Assembly: GCA_903926205.1 (NCBI GenBank) | Contig: CAIYID010000082.1 | Span: 1 to 42,835 of the forward strand | Source of the DNA: an uncultured Bdellovibrionales bacterium | Lineage (GTDB): Bacteria > Bdellovibrionota > Bdellovibrionia > Bdellovibrionales > Bdellovibrionaceae | DNA: 42,835 nt | Reading direction: 5' to 3' | Shown: in pieces, positions 26,168-34,865 of the stretch | Layout: each line of letters begins with the position of its first letter | Position numbering within the stretch: position 1 is the stretch's first letter | Notes under the pieces: generated by a model | The model's input: only the letters and a program-made list of their open reading frames with translations | The model's database searches: none | Told to the model about the DNA's origin: nothing | Position numbers and translations under genes: made by a program

Positions 26168-27043
26168 CTATGAGCAAGAGTTGAGTGGATCAAGTCCCGT
26201 TCCATAGGTTTTATAAAAATAACAGTTCAGACTATTGACATCAGAATCAGAGATCCAAGGCATAAACAAGGTCTCATTGACTGTTCCTAGTAAAGTGGTT
26301 CCTCCGACAGCGAGGGTACAAGGACTTGAATTACAAGAAGTTCCTAAACCTGCTTGTGGGTCACTCCCTTGAGCGGATTGAGTGACTTTCACTCCATTTA
26401 TCCACGCGCGGAAAACCGTACCTCCACCTTTGATGGTCACCACAATTGAAGTCAAACCAGTTGGTGGTGGCGCGGTAAAAGAAGCGACAAGGGTACTGCC
26501 TAGAAAAACCTTCAAAAGTGCATAAGTGCTACTTGTTACATTCCAACTAATATTAAAAATATTAGAATCCCCTTTTTCCTTGATAAGGGTGTACGGATTT
26601 TTAGTAATAATTCCTGAGCCGTTAGGAAATTCTGATGAGTCAGGCGTGTAGACAATTGCGAAGCTGAAGTCCTTTATCTGCGATTGGCTTATCACCGCGA
26701 CAGGCGTGGACGTAGTATCCACCTCTTCCGTCCCTGTAAAGCGAAAGGTTGGAACCACACCACTCACCGTTACCGGAGATCCAGCTGTCCAATTTGAATC
26801 AGCAGAAACTGAAAACGAACCAACATTGGCGGAGGCCACCAAGTCATAAGTCGTAGACGTTGTATATGCAGCGGCCAACTCAGCCGGCGTTTTAGTAAGG
26901 ATATTTGTCAGCGGGGATTTAAGTTGAAAATCTGCGGCAAGGAAACCGCTGCACGAGTCGCTCCATAAGGCGGAGACATCCAAACATTGCTTACTACAGC
27001 CTGTGAGAGCTAACGCTGCAATGGCCAAAACAACTTTTTTCAC
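26168..27043 (-). CDS. LamG-like lipoprotein
   Basis: Start chosen at GTG 27043, five bases after GGAGG, because it gives a textbook lipoprotein signal: MKKVVLAIAALALTGC with Cys16. An upstream frame would add 24 residues. The 291-residue product has a beta-rich body with features of a LamG / concanavalin-like lectin sandwich (residues about 120-270): FSFAIVYTPDS, ALLKVFLGSTLVA, IVVTIKGGGTVFRAWINGVK and ETLFMPWISDSDVNSL. Such folds bind sugars or proteins. It lies convergent to the response regulator and divergent from the barrel-like gene. Confidence 0.75.
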   Translation of the reverse strand: MKKVVLAIAALALTGCSKQCLDVSALWSDSCSGFLAADFQLKSPLTNILTKTPAELAAAYTTSTTYDLVASANVGSFSVSADSNWTAGSPVTVSGVVPTFRFTGTEEVDTTSTPVAVISQSQIKDFSFAIVYTPDSSEFPNGSGIITKNPYTLIKEKGDSNIFNISWNVTSSTYALLKVFLGSTLVASFTAPPPTGLTSIVVTIKGGGTVFRAWINGVKVTQSAQGSDPQAGLGTSCNSSPCTLAVGGTTLLGTVNETLFMPWISDSDVNSLNCYFYKTYGTGLDPLNSCS

Positions 27044-27220
27044 AAAATCCTCCACCCTACCTATCGGAAGGTACTGAGTGGAAATTAAGTATAAAACTTG
27101 AGTTTTGTTTTTCAAATTATCCTTCTAATTCTGCATTGTTTTAGAACTTCAAAGTTGTCTCATTTTCGGAAATTCCTAAGCTAACAATTCAATTTGAGCT
27201 TTTGTTGGTGACTCAACACA

Positions 27221-27231
27221 CCCCTCAGGGG
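27221..27231. repeat. Short palindrome CCCCTCAGGGG (copy 2)
   Basis: The reverse complement reads CCCCTGAGGGGTGTG, matching the block at 3681-3696 apart from one G. Here it lies in a divergent promoter region and not after a gene, so a terminator role is unlikely. Confidence 0.35.
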
Positions 27232-27339
27232 GGCACCCCTTCTTAGGTCCAGGAGCCTGGTAATAATAATTTAGACACTGACAGCTATCGTTCTCAATCG
27301 ATAAGCTATAACTCTAGTACGACATCCTGAGGTGAAAGT

Positions 27340-28266
27340 TTGAAAAATTATCTTAGATCACTTCGTCTTTTTCTGATCATTGGCCTGCTTACGCCTGGAA
27401 TTTATGCCACCGCTCAAACTATTGAAAAAGTAAAAGGAAACTCAGTCCTAATGGACGTCGGCGATCTTGAGATGCAGGCGGGTGATGAATTTTTTATTCT
27501 CAATGATGACGGTCGCAAGACAGGTATCGTCAAAATCAGCCAAGTAAAAAATGGACGTGCCGCAGGAAAAATCCTTAAAGGTAGCGTCGTTGTCGGAGAA
27601 AAATTATCTGAAAAACCCAAAGAAAAAAGCGCCGCAGCTGCTGATTCTTCTTCCAACGATGATTCAGATTCGAGTATAGAAAAAATTCGAGAAAGAAATC
27701 AGAGCAAAAACTACCTCGGAATTTTGTTTGGTTACAGCATGGACAGCTTGTCTCTCCAAGCCGCAGACAATAGTAATCCGGCTCTGCACTCAGAAGGAGC
27801 TTCCTTGACTGGGAACTCTTTTAAAATCAAAGCATTTTACGACCGCCCCTATTCTGAAAAATACACTTTTCGGTTTATAGGTGGCTATGATGGATTCAAT
27901 GGCTCCTATAGTGCCAAAAATAATACGATCAACAAAGATGGCTCCATGACCTCAAACCTGGCCGTTACATTTCTTACTGCAGAATTTGAATTCCTTTGGA
28001 ATTTTTATAAAAAGACCTTCGCGACGGTTTGGCTGAGCGGTGGCTATAGTTTTCAATATGTAATAAATCTATCCTCAAATATGTACAGCCTGCAATTGGG
28101 CTCGTCGTATTTGAATTCAGTTTTTGTGGGCACTGGTGCAAATATCAAAATGTCTAAGACCTCTTTTTTGCCTATTTACTTTCACTACAATTATTTTGTC
28201 GCAGGCTCTGGCGTTACTCAATCGGCCATTAATATCGGTGCCGGCTGGGGCTGGAATTATAAATAG
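27340..28266 (+). CDS. Envelope protein with predicted outer-membrane beta-barrel
   Basis: The 308-residue product has a signal peptide (LRLFLIIGLLTPGIYATAQ). Residues about 25-90 form a small beta domain (VKGNSVLMDVGDLEMQAGDE, GIVKISQVKNGRAAGKIL), similar in pattern to the FlgT C-terminal or SH3-like periplasmic domains. After an acidic/Ser linker (residues 95-120), the last 185 residues alternate hydrophobic and polar residues with aromatic girdles (YLGILFGYSM, YTFRFIGGYDGF, TVWLSGGYSFQYV, FLPIYFHYNYFVAG) and end in GAGWGWNYK, typical of an eight-stranded barrel. The start is a TTG after GAGGTG. Likely outer membrane; function unknown. Confidence 0.75.
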   Translation: MKNYLRSLRLFLIIGLLTPGIYATAQTIEKVKGNSVLMDVGDLEMQAGDEFFILNDDGRKTGIVKISQVKNGRAAGKILKGSVVVGEKLSEKPKEKSAAAADSSSNDDSDSSIEKIRERNQSKNYLGILFGYSMDSLSLQAADNSNPALHSEGASLTGNSFKIKAFYDRPYSEKYTFRFIGGYDGFNGSYSAKNNTINKDGSMTSNLAVTFLTAEFEFLWNFYKKTFATVWLSGGYSFQYVINLSSNMYSLQLGSSYLNSVFVGTGANIKMSKTSFLPIYFHYNYFVAGSGVTQSAINIGAGWGWNYK

Positions 28267-28269
28267 AGC

Positions 28270-30318
28270 TTAAAATTTGGCCAAAGCTTTTTGCGCCTGC
28301 CGCTGAACCATAGGATCGGAATCGTGAATAAGAGTTTTAATCACCTTCATTTGCTGGCCTAGAATGGGATTTGTCTCTAAGACCACGGCATCCGCTTTTT
28401 GATAGTGAATAATAATTTCTCCTAATGCATAGCAACCTGCGGCTCTCATAAATTGATCTTTGTTTTGCAACATTTTAGAAAGCAACTTCAGCGAAGTTTT
28501 ATCCAGCGTCATCTTCAAAGACACCACCAGACTATTAGCCATGGAACGATTGTGTCGAAAGGCTTTGAGGTTCTGCTTGATCTGACTTAAATGTAAATCC
28601 AAGGCTCCCCATGCCTCAATAGCATTGGCTTGAACTCGATCATCCGAATGAATCAAGCATCGACTTAATAGGTCAGTGAGAGACCCCTCAAGCACGTCTC
28701 CCTTCATTATATTAGGAGCTAGTGAAATGACGGTCGCCAAGGCTCTCGTTTTTTGCTGATTTTGAGAAGCCAAAGCGGCAAGACACTTAACATAGGATTT
28801 CTGCAAATCGGTAGAAATGCGTCCAAGTTGAGGCAGACGAAAAATTTTCAATTTTTTAAGCATCTCATCTTCTGTCATTAAGTCAGAGGAGATTGTCTCA
28901 AATTGTCTTACCAAAGAATCATCTGAACGAAAATATGATAGTAAGAATTCCTCATTCACTTCTTCAAAACGAGTGAAGGAAGTCACCCAATGATAAGACT
29001 CATTGTCTTCAATACCTGGAATACGATGCAAAACAGGCAAAGTTTTTCCTAATAATTTTTTTGAAGCCAGAAATATTTTCTGAGACAAAACGCAGGAATT
29101 AACAGTCTTATCTTCAATAAATTTAAGCATCCGCACCGTCGTCAAGAATGGGTTTCGAGATTCCCCTCCCGCCCCTTCGATTTTTAAGCGACGATTCTCG
29201 CCCAAAGGATCGAAACTACCGAACGAGGATTTAAAGACTCGAAGTCGACCTTGATCAAGCGAAGCCTTCACTCGGAAAGAAAAATCAAATTTTCTTTGAA
29301 TTTGATGATCAATTTCTGCTGAAAGAAAAAAAATATCTCTTACACAGGCAACCGCTGAACAGGCCGCAATATCTTCTTGTGAAATTTTAAAATATAAAAT
29401 CACTTCGTCACCCAACTCTTCGTGAACAAAACCGTGATAACGAGTGGCAATTTCCGCACAATTCACTTTGAAATAATCAAACCAGTAGTGCTGGATCTCA
29501 TTAAATTCAGGGTTAGAATAAACTTTTGTAGAGTCATTGATATCCACTCGCACCATGATTGAGTCAAACTCGTAAGGCGGCTCCTGAGTCGAAGAAAGCT
29601 CATGCTTGAGTGAGGGTAAAATTTGACTCCGAAGTATCTCTAGTTCATCTTTTCCTTTTCCCTGCTGATCAGAAATTCGTTCCATAACAGACGCAATCGA
29701 ATGAGCTTCGCGAAAGGTATAATTTTCTTTTAAGGTGTTCTTATTCCTCAAACTCCCAATTCCGCCCCACTGCAACCGACTGATTAAAGTTGAAAGCTCG
29801 CGAAAGCTATAAGAAATAATTAGAATCAAAATCATCGACTGAAAAAGAAAATTACGCCAAAAATTTCCTCGATTATAAGCCATAACGGTGGCGATGTAGT
29901 TTTGTGGAATGAGTTTTCCTATGATTATTTCATGCTTATTGATTTTCTCTCCGACGTAAGCCGCCTGAGGCAATTCCGAATGAGCATCTAAAATAAGTCG
30001 AACCTTGCCATCAATGATAGCATTGAAATCTGGGCTGACTAAATCTGGTAAGCTGGAAGAGGCCGGCTCCCTCTCGCTTTTAATAATATAAAATCCAATT
30101 TTTTCTTGCTCTTGAAGAGCTTGTAAGTTTTTCTGAAGAACTTCTGGTTGTGAAATATTGCGAATTTTTTCAAATTGCTCTGCAACTTTAATTGCCGTTT
30201 TTGTGATTTCCTGTTTCCGAAAATCTTGAGCGCCTTTGGTATAATCAAAGAAATCCCAAGCCAAATTGGCCATGCATAAGAGCACAATGCCGGTGGTAAT
30301 CATTGATCGTTTTTGCAT
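28270..30318 (-). CDS. Membrane-anchored degenerate class III cyclase with HEAT repeats
   Basis: Residues 7-25 and about 157-175 are membrane helices that bracket a periplasmic sensor-like region. After an intracellular helical linker comes a class III nucleotide cyclase-like domain (about 245-400): MVRVDINDSTKVYS keeps the first metal Asp, HEELGDEVILYF keeps the Gly-Asp but has Glu where active cyclases have the substrate Lys, and NPFLTTVRML holds the Arg region. Activity is thus doubtful. The C-terminal 200 residues are HEAT-like repeats (SDDRVQANAIEAWGAL, NKDQFMRAAGCYALGEI, DSDPMVQRQAQKALAKF). The layout suggests a signalling protein that binds a partner through HEAT repeats. It lies four bases from the convergent barrel gene. 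Confidence 0.75.
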   Translation of the reverse strand: MQKRSMITTGIVLLCMANLAWDFFDYTKGAQDFRKQEITKTAIKVAEQFEKIRNISQPEVLQKNLQALQEQEKIGFYIIKSEREPASSSLPDLVSPDFNAIIDGKVRLILDAHSELPQAAYVGEKINKHEIIIGKLIPQNYIATVMAYNRGNFWRNFLFQSMILILIISYSFRELSTLISRLQWGGIGSLRNKNTLKENYTFREAHSIASVMERISDQQGKGKDELEILRSQILPSLKHELSSTQEPPYEFDSIMVRVDINDSTKVYSNPEFNEIQHYWFDYFKVNCAEIATRYHGFVHEELGDEVILYFKISQEDIAACSAVACVRDIFFLSAEIDHQIQRKFDFSFRVKASLDQGRLRVFKSSFGSFDPLGENRRLKIEGAGGESRNPFLTTVRMLKFIEDKTVNSCVLSQKIFLASKKLLGKTLPVLHRIPGIEDNESYHWVTSFTRFEEVNEEFLLSYFRSDDSLVRQFETISSDLMTEDEMLKKLKIFRLPQLGRISTDLQKSYVKCLAALASQNQQKTRALATVISLAPNIMKGDVLEGSLTDLLSRCLIHSDDRVQANAIEAWGALDLHLSQIKQNLKAFRHNRSMANSLVVSLKMTLDKTSLKLLSKMLQNKDQFMRAAGCYALGEIIIHYQKADAVVLETNPILGQQMKVIKTLIHDSDPMVQRQAQKALAKF

Positions 30319-30369
30319 CAATAAATTTTCGGCAGAATGCTCGAATTTCTAAACGAGCACTGCCTCAAC

Positions 30370-32805
30370 CTATTTTTTCCCGGAGTTAAGTCCTGTCAGA
30401 GTGGCAAATGGATTATTAAATGGCTGTGCCTTCGATGGCTGATAACCACCTCGCTGTTGATCACTTCGCTGTGGACCACGAGGACCTGGCGACTGGTTGT
30501 CATCAGGACGTTGGCCTGGTCGATAATTGCCCTGCGGTCGTTGCGGCTGTGACTTCGTCTGTTGTGGCCGCTCAGAACGCCCGGTTCTTTCTGGTCGCTG
30601 ACTCGATTTCTGAGGCGCCGCAGAAGGCGCGGATTCCATTTTCATCGAGAGCGAAATCTGATTGCGATTCAAATCCACACCCATCACTCGCACAGTCACC
30701 TGATCGCCAGGATTCACGACTTTTCGAGGGTCATCGACAAATTTTTGAGAAAGTTCTGAAATATGAACTAGTCCATCTTGATGAACACCAATGTCCACAA
30801 AAGCACCGAAGTTAGTAACGTTAGTAACAATGCCAGGACAAATCATATCTTGTTTTAAATCTTTCACTTCAAAAATATCGTCACGAAATTGAAAAATTTT
30901 AAACGGATCACGAGGATCACGACCTGGTTTTTCCAACTCGCGAATGATGTCATCAAAAGTATAATCACCGATGATGGACGCCCACTTAGGCTTAAGAACC
31001 ATCATTTTCTTTGCACCTTCGCCCACCAATTCCGCGATACCAACACCTAACTCATGAGCCATATCGCGAACAGCCGCGTATCGTTCAGGATGAATTCCTG
31101 TTTTATCGAGAAGTATTTTCCCATTGAGAATTCGTAAAAATCCAGCCGCTTGCTCGTAAGCTTTAGCGGTGAATTTGGGCACTTTCAATAATTCGCTTCG
31201 ATCTTCAAATAAGTGATCTTTGCGATAGCCGATGATATTTTTCGCCATCGCTGGACCAATTCCAGAAACGTAAGCAAGCAAGGCTTCTGAGGCAGTGTTC
31301 AAATCCACGCCCACATTATTCACGCAAGATTCAACAACCCCCTCAAGACCCTTTTTCAAATGAGATTGATTCACATCATGTTGATATTGACCCACACCAA
31401 TGGATTTCGGATCCACTTTGACGAGTTCTGACAAGGGATCTTGCAAACGTCGCGCAATTGAGATCGCACCTTTCACCGTGAGATCCAACTCTGGAAATTC
31501 CTGTCGAGCAATATCCGAAGCAGAGTAAACACTGGCTCCTGATTCATTCACCATCACTACAGGAATTTCTTTTCCAAGATCCTTTAAAATTTTTCGAATG
31601 AAAATTTCCGTCTGACGTCCGGCAGTTCCGTTGCCAACAGCGATGGCTTGAATTTTAATATTCTTGGTCGTTTCATCAAAAAGCGGTTTCGCTTTTGCTT
31701 CTGCGCCATCACCAAGAATTTGCATCACAGTGTGCGTGATAAAATTTCCACCTTTGTCCACCAAAGCAATCTTGCAACCCGTTTTTAAACCCGGATCAAC
31801 TCCTAAAACCACTTTTGGACCAAAGGGAGAGCCCAAAAGAACTCGTCGCACATTCTCCGCAAAAACTCGAATGGCATCTTGGTCTGCTTTGTCTTTCAAT
31901 GTTTTATGAATTTCATTCACCACTGAAGGAACGACGTAAACAGTCAGTGCTTGTTTTGCGCAGGTCTTTAAAAATGTTCCAACAGCAGAATCTGGCTGAT
32001 TTGTGGCAAAATCTTCAAACAGTTTTAAAAGTAAGGGTTCCTCAGCAGCAATCTCTACCGATAATTCTTCTTCTTCCCATCCCCGTCTCATGGCCAAATA
32101 ACGATGACTCGCCTTTGGGTCCAACAGGCTTTTCACAGGCTCTTTGAATTCCTGATACATCTCATATTTTGAGTGTGGTTTGAAATTTTTCGTGCGCTTC
32201 GAAATCACTTGGCCTTTTTCTGCATAATTATTTCGAACTTTCACACGAAGATCCGCCTCATTGGAAATTTTTTCCACCAAGATGTCTTGCACACCTTTAA
32301 GAGCCAAATCATAAGAGACAATTCCCGCGGCCACGTTCAAGAAATTCTTCGCTTTCACTTCCATGGTCATTTCGATAGAGCCATCGTCTTTGATCAAGCC
32401 ATGACCCAAGTCCCAGACCCATGCGGCCAAAGGATCCAAGCCAGCATCGCGAGCAATCGTTGCTTTGGTTTTTTTCTTTTTCTTGAAGGGGCGATAGATC
32501 TCTTCAAGTTCATTTAAGTCCCAGCTTTTCTCAATGCGTTTTTTGATCTCGTCAGTCAGATTTCCCTGTCCACCGATTTCTTCCACCAAGAAAGATTTTC
32601 GTTTGACGACCTCTTGATAAGTTTCATTCGCTTCGATCACTTGGCGGATCTGCACCTCGTCCAAATTTCCAGTTTTTTCTTTTCGATAACGAGCGATAAA
32701 CGGCACCGTTCCGCCTTCAGCGGAAAGCTCCAACACAGCAGCGGCCGACTTCGAAGAGACTCCAGACACAGACTTCAAAAGGTAATTCTGTAAATTTTGT
32801 TCCAT
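30370..32805 (-). CDS. tex: Tex family RNA-binding transcription accessory protein
   Basis: The 811-residue product shows the full Tex layout: N-terminal helical region with FIARYRKEKTGNLDEVQIR, a YqgF-like RNase H fold (VVLGVDPGLKTGCKIALVD, AIAVGNGTAGRQTE), helix-hairpin-helix motifs (NTASEALLAYVSGIGPAMAK), and a C-terminal S1 RNA-binding domain (CPGIVTNVTNFGAFVDIGVH through NQISLSMKM). After it comes an 85-residue disordered tail rich in Arg, Gln, Pro and Gly (GNYRPGQRPDD), longer than in most Tex proteins and probably a further RNA contact. Tex acts with RNA polymerase and ribosomes in the cytoplasm. It lies just downstream of infA. Confidence 0.95.
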   Translation of the reverse strand: MEQNLQNYLLKSVSGVSSKSAAAVLELSAEGGTVPFIARYRKEKTGNLDEVQIRQVIEANETYQEVVKRKSFLVEEIGGQGNLTDEIKKRIEKSWDLNELEEIYRPFKKKKKTKATIARDAGLDPLAAWVWDLGHGLIKDDGSIEMTMEVKAKNFLNVAAGIVSYDLALKGVQDILVEKISNEADLRVKVRNNYAEKGQVISKRTKNFKPHSKYEMYQEFKEPVKSLLDPKASHRYLAMRRGWEEEELSVEIAAEEPLLLKLFEDFATNQPDSAVGTFLKTCAKQALTVYVVPSVVNEIHKTLKDKADQDAIRVFAENVRRVLLGSPFGPKVVLGVDPGLKTGCKIALVDKGGNFITHTVMQILGDGAEAKAKPLFDETTKNIKIQAIAVGNGTAGRQTEIFIRKILKDLGKEIPVVMVNESGASVYSASDIARQEFPELDLTVKGAISIARRLQDPLSELVKVDPKSIGVGQYQHDVNQSHLKKGLEGVVESCVNNVGVDLNTASEALLAYVSGIGPAMAKNIIGYRKDHLFEDRSELLKVPKFTAKAYEQAAGFLRILNGKILLDKTGIHPERYAAVRDMAHELGVGIAELVGEGAKKMMVLKPKWASIIGDYTFDDIIRELEKPGRDPRDPFKIFQFRDDIFEVKDLKQDMICPGIVTNVTNFGAFVDIGVHQDGLVHISELSQKFVDDPRKVVNPGDQVTVRVMGVDLNRNQISLSMKMESAPSAAPQKSSQRPERTGRSERPQQTKSQPQRPQGNYRPGQRPDDNQSPGPRGPQRSDQQRGGYQPSKAQPFNNPFATLTGLNSGKK

Positions 32806-32846
32806 GATTATTTCGATGGTTGAGGTTGATATTAGAGAGACAAAAA

Positions 32847-33065
32847 CTATTTATGCCGAAACATGATTAAGCCGTGAGTAGGATCATACGGAGAGACCCC
32901 CACTGTCACGCGATCTCCGACAACAACGCGAATATTAAATTTTCGCATTTTACCGCAGAGCTTTGCTTGAATCTCGACTTCGTTGTCGAGCTTGACTTTG
33001 TAGATTCCGCCAGCAAGCGCATCCACAATCTTTCCTTCAATTTGTGCTAAATCGTCTTTTGCCAT
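32847..33065 (-). CDS. infA: Translation initiation factor IF-1
   Basis: The 72-residue product is a complete IF-1: MAKDDLAQIEGKIVDALAGG, then YKVKLDNEVEIQAKLCGKMR, RVVVGDRVTVGVSPYDPTHG and the final RHK. The OB fold binds the A site of the 30S subunit with IF-2 and IF-3. The upstream region has no obvious Shine-Dalgarno (the leader reads AAAAATTTTGCA), which may matter for its own regulation. It is not in the usual spc/alpha ribosomal operon but beside tex. Confidence 0.97.
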   Translation of the reverse strand: MAKDDLAQIEGKIVDALAGGIYKVKLDNEVEIQAKLCGKMRKFNIRVVVGDRVTVGVSPYDPTHGLIMFRHK

Positions 33066-33140
33066 TGCAAAATTTTTATTGGATTTATGGACGACTGTCT
33101 AGCAATTTATTACGAGGCTTGAAGACTCAAGAAATTAAGC

Positions 33141-33692
33141 CTACGAGCGCTTATAATTACTAATGAGCGACTTCGTGCCCGTTTCAAATAACACTTCTAG
33201 GCGATTATTATCGCTATTAATAATAAAACCCCACCCAAAAATCTTATGTTGGATTGGTGTATTAGGGGCAAAAACTCCGGTCATATTATAGGTGACCGCT
33301 TTCTCCGCCCTATGCTTCTCATTAAGCTCTGTCCACTTCTTATTTGATTCAGCAGACTCTGCCGCTTCAGCTTTGGCCTTAGCAGACATTTTTTTTGGTT
33401 TTTCTACCACCGTCGCCGAGTCAGCGCTCTGGGACGTTGATTTTTTTTCAGAAGATGCCGTTTTTTTTGAAGCAGCGGTCTCCTTCTTATCTAGTTTTGG
33501 TGCGACTTCCAACTTCGACGGTTTCTCACTCTTGGTCGGCTTTTCGACTTTCAATACTTTTTCTGTTTTCAAAACTTTTTCAGAGGTCTTTAATTCGGAT
33601 TTTGATTTAGCTTTTAAGCTGACGTTAGGCGCGTCCTTTTTTTTGGATGTTTTTTCAGATTTACTGACTGATTTAACTACCTTCTTTGCCAT
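33141..33692 (-). CDS. Lys/Ser/Ala-rich protein with C-terminal FGWG domain
   Basis: Residues 1-115 are a low-complexity, basic region of Lys, Ser, Glu, Thr and Ala with repeated motifs such as KVLKTEKVLKVEKPTK; this is disordered and may bind nucleic acid or act as a tether. Residues about 130-183 form a small conserved-looking domain: TPIQHKIFGWGFIINSDNNR, then LEVLFETGTKSLISNY. The pattern H..FG.G.I..........V.FE.G.K.L resembles the small Tudor-like domain at the end of UvrD/PcrA helicases that binds RNA polymerase. ATG 33692 follows a strong GAGGAGG. Its place before infA and tex fits a role in transcription, but that is inference. Confidence 0.7.
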   Translation of the reverse strand: MAKKVVKSVSKSEKTSKKKDAPNVSLKAKSKSELKTSEKVLKTEKVLKVEKPTKSEKPSKLEVAPKLDKKETAASKKTASSEKKSTSQSADSATVVEKPKKMSAKAKAEAAESAESNKKWTELNEKHRAEKAVTYNMTGVFAPNTPIQHKIFGWGFIINSDNNRLEVLFETGTKSLISNYKRS

Positions 33693-33804
33693 TCAAAATC
33701 CTCCTCATTTCTATTGATTCTGTAATACAAATGAGGTTGACTTGGAAGCCTGATTGTTTTTGCAAGGCAGCAATTTTCTCTAAATATAACAATGGTACGC
33801 TCTT

Positions 33805-34860
33805 ATGAAGGTCATCGCTAAGGAAATTAAAGCTCTTAAATCTCCCTATTTGCAATTCATCGCTGGTGATGAGGCGGCGGAAGCCTATCGTCCCTGGCCA
33901 CCTGAAATTGCACCTCCAGGTGCCTTGGTTTTTGTCTCTAGCCTCGCCCAAATGGAAACAGCTTTGGAAATCCCAGCAGGAATCATTGTTGCGGCTAAGT
34001 CTGCCTACCATGAAATTCCAAAATTAGGACCTTCTCAGGCGCTGTTTTTAACCCCTGCCATTCAAGCGGCAATGACAATTCTGAATCCTTTTTTTGACAC
34101 TAAATCGCAGCGCATCGAATCCTTGATTTCTCCGCTGGCCAGTATTCATGGGAGCGCAAAACTAGGTCAACGCGTGAGCGTTGGTCCCTTTGCGGTGATT
34201 GGTGCCAACGTAGAGATTCTCGACGACTCGAAGATTGGTCCCCATTGCGTGGTAGAGAAAAATGCAAAAATCGGCTCACGAACTCAACTTCACAGCCTCG
34301 TGCACGTCGGAGCAGATTGCGAGATTGGCAACGACTGCGAAGTTCATCCTCACACCTGCCTTGGTTCCGATGGTTTTGGTTTTGCTACCGACCCTCAAAA
34401 CATCAATCATAAAATTCCTCAATTAGGAAATGTCATCATCGAAGACGATGTGGAAATTGGCTCCAACTGCAGTATTGACCGCGGTACTTTGATTGAAACC
34501 CGCATCGGCGTTGGAACAAAATTAGACAATCAAGTTCATATTGCTCACAATTGTAAAATTGGAAAAAATTGTTTGATCACTGCTGGATTCAGAATTGCTG
34601 GTTCATCTGAGGTTGGTGATAATTTCAAGTGCGGCGGTGGAGTCTTAGTGGCAGACCATGTAAAGATTTGCGCCAACGTCACTGTTGGCGGCAACTCAGC
34701 CGTTACCAAAGATATCTCAACGCCTGGCGCCTACACCGGCTACCCTCTCCAACCCTGGAGAGAAGGCCTTAAAATGTTGGCGTCTCTTGCTAATTTGCCA
34801 GAGATGCGTCGAGAACTTTCAGAGATAAAGCAAAAACTTGCTGAGAAAAATCGGCCTTAA
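33805..34860 (+). CDS. lpxD: UDP-3-O-acylglucosamine N-acyltransferase
   Basis: LpxD transfers a 3-hydroxyacyl chain from ACP to the 2-amino group of UDP-3-O-acyl-glucosamine in lipid A synthesis, in the cytoplasm. The 351-residue product has the small N-terminal uridine-binding domain (1-105), a left-handed beta-helix of hexapeptides ([20 protein letters not shown] and on), the LpxD signature GSDGFGFA (187-194), the catalytic His248 in [10 protein letters not shown], and a C-terminal helix ([15 protein letters not shown]). It stands apart from the usual bamA-skp-lpxD-fabZ-lpxA cluster. It is divergent from the Lys-rich gene and convergent with the methyltransferase gene. Confidence 0.95.
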   Translation: MKVIAKEIKALKSPYLQFIAGDEAAEAYRPWPPEIAPPGALVFVSSLAQMETALEIPAGIIVAAKSAYHEIPKLGPSQALFLTPAIQAAMTILNPFFDTKSQRIESLISPLASIHGSAKLGQRVSVGPFAVIGANVEILDDSKIGPHCVVEKNAKIGSRTQLHSLVHVGADCEIGNDCEVHPHTCLGSDGFGFATDPQNINHKIPQLGNVIIEDDVEIGSNCSIDRGTLIETRIGVGTKLDNQVHIAHNCKIGKNCLITAGFRIAGSSEVGDNFKCGGGVLVADHVKICANVTVGGNSAVTKDISTPGAYTGYPLQPWREGLKMLASLANLPEMRRELSEIKQKLAEKNRP

Positions 34861-34865
34861 AACTC

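Noticed and set aside
30420-30815. Plus-strand frame inside tex
   Set aside because: Antisense to the Arg/Pro-rich tail and S1 domain of Tex, which are clearly coding on the minus strand.
33292-33717. Phe/Ser-rich plus-strand frame of 141 codons
   Set aside because: Shadow of the Lys-rich gene; Lys codons read backwards give Phe and Leu. No ribosome binding site.
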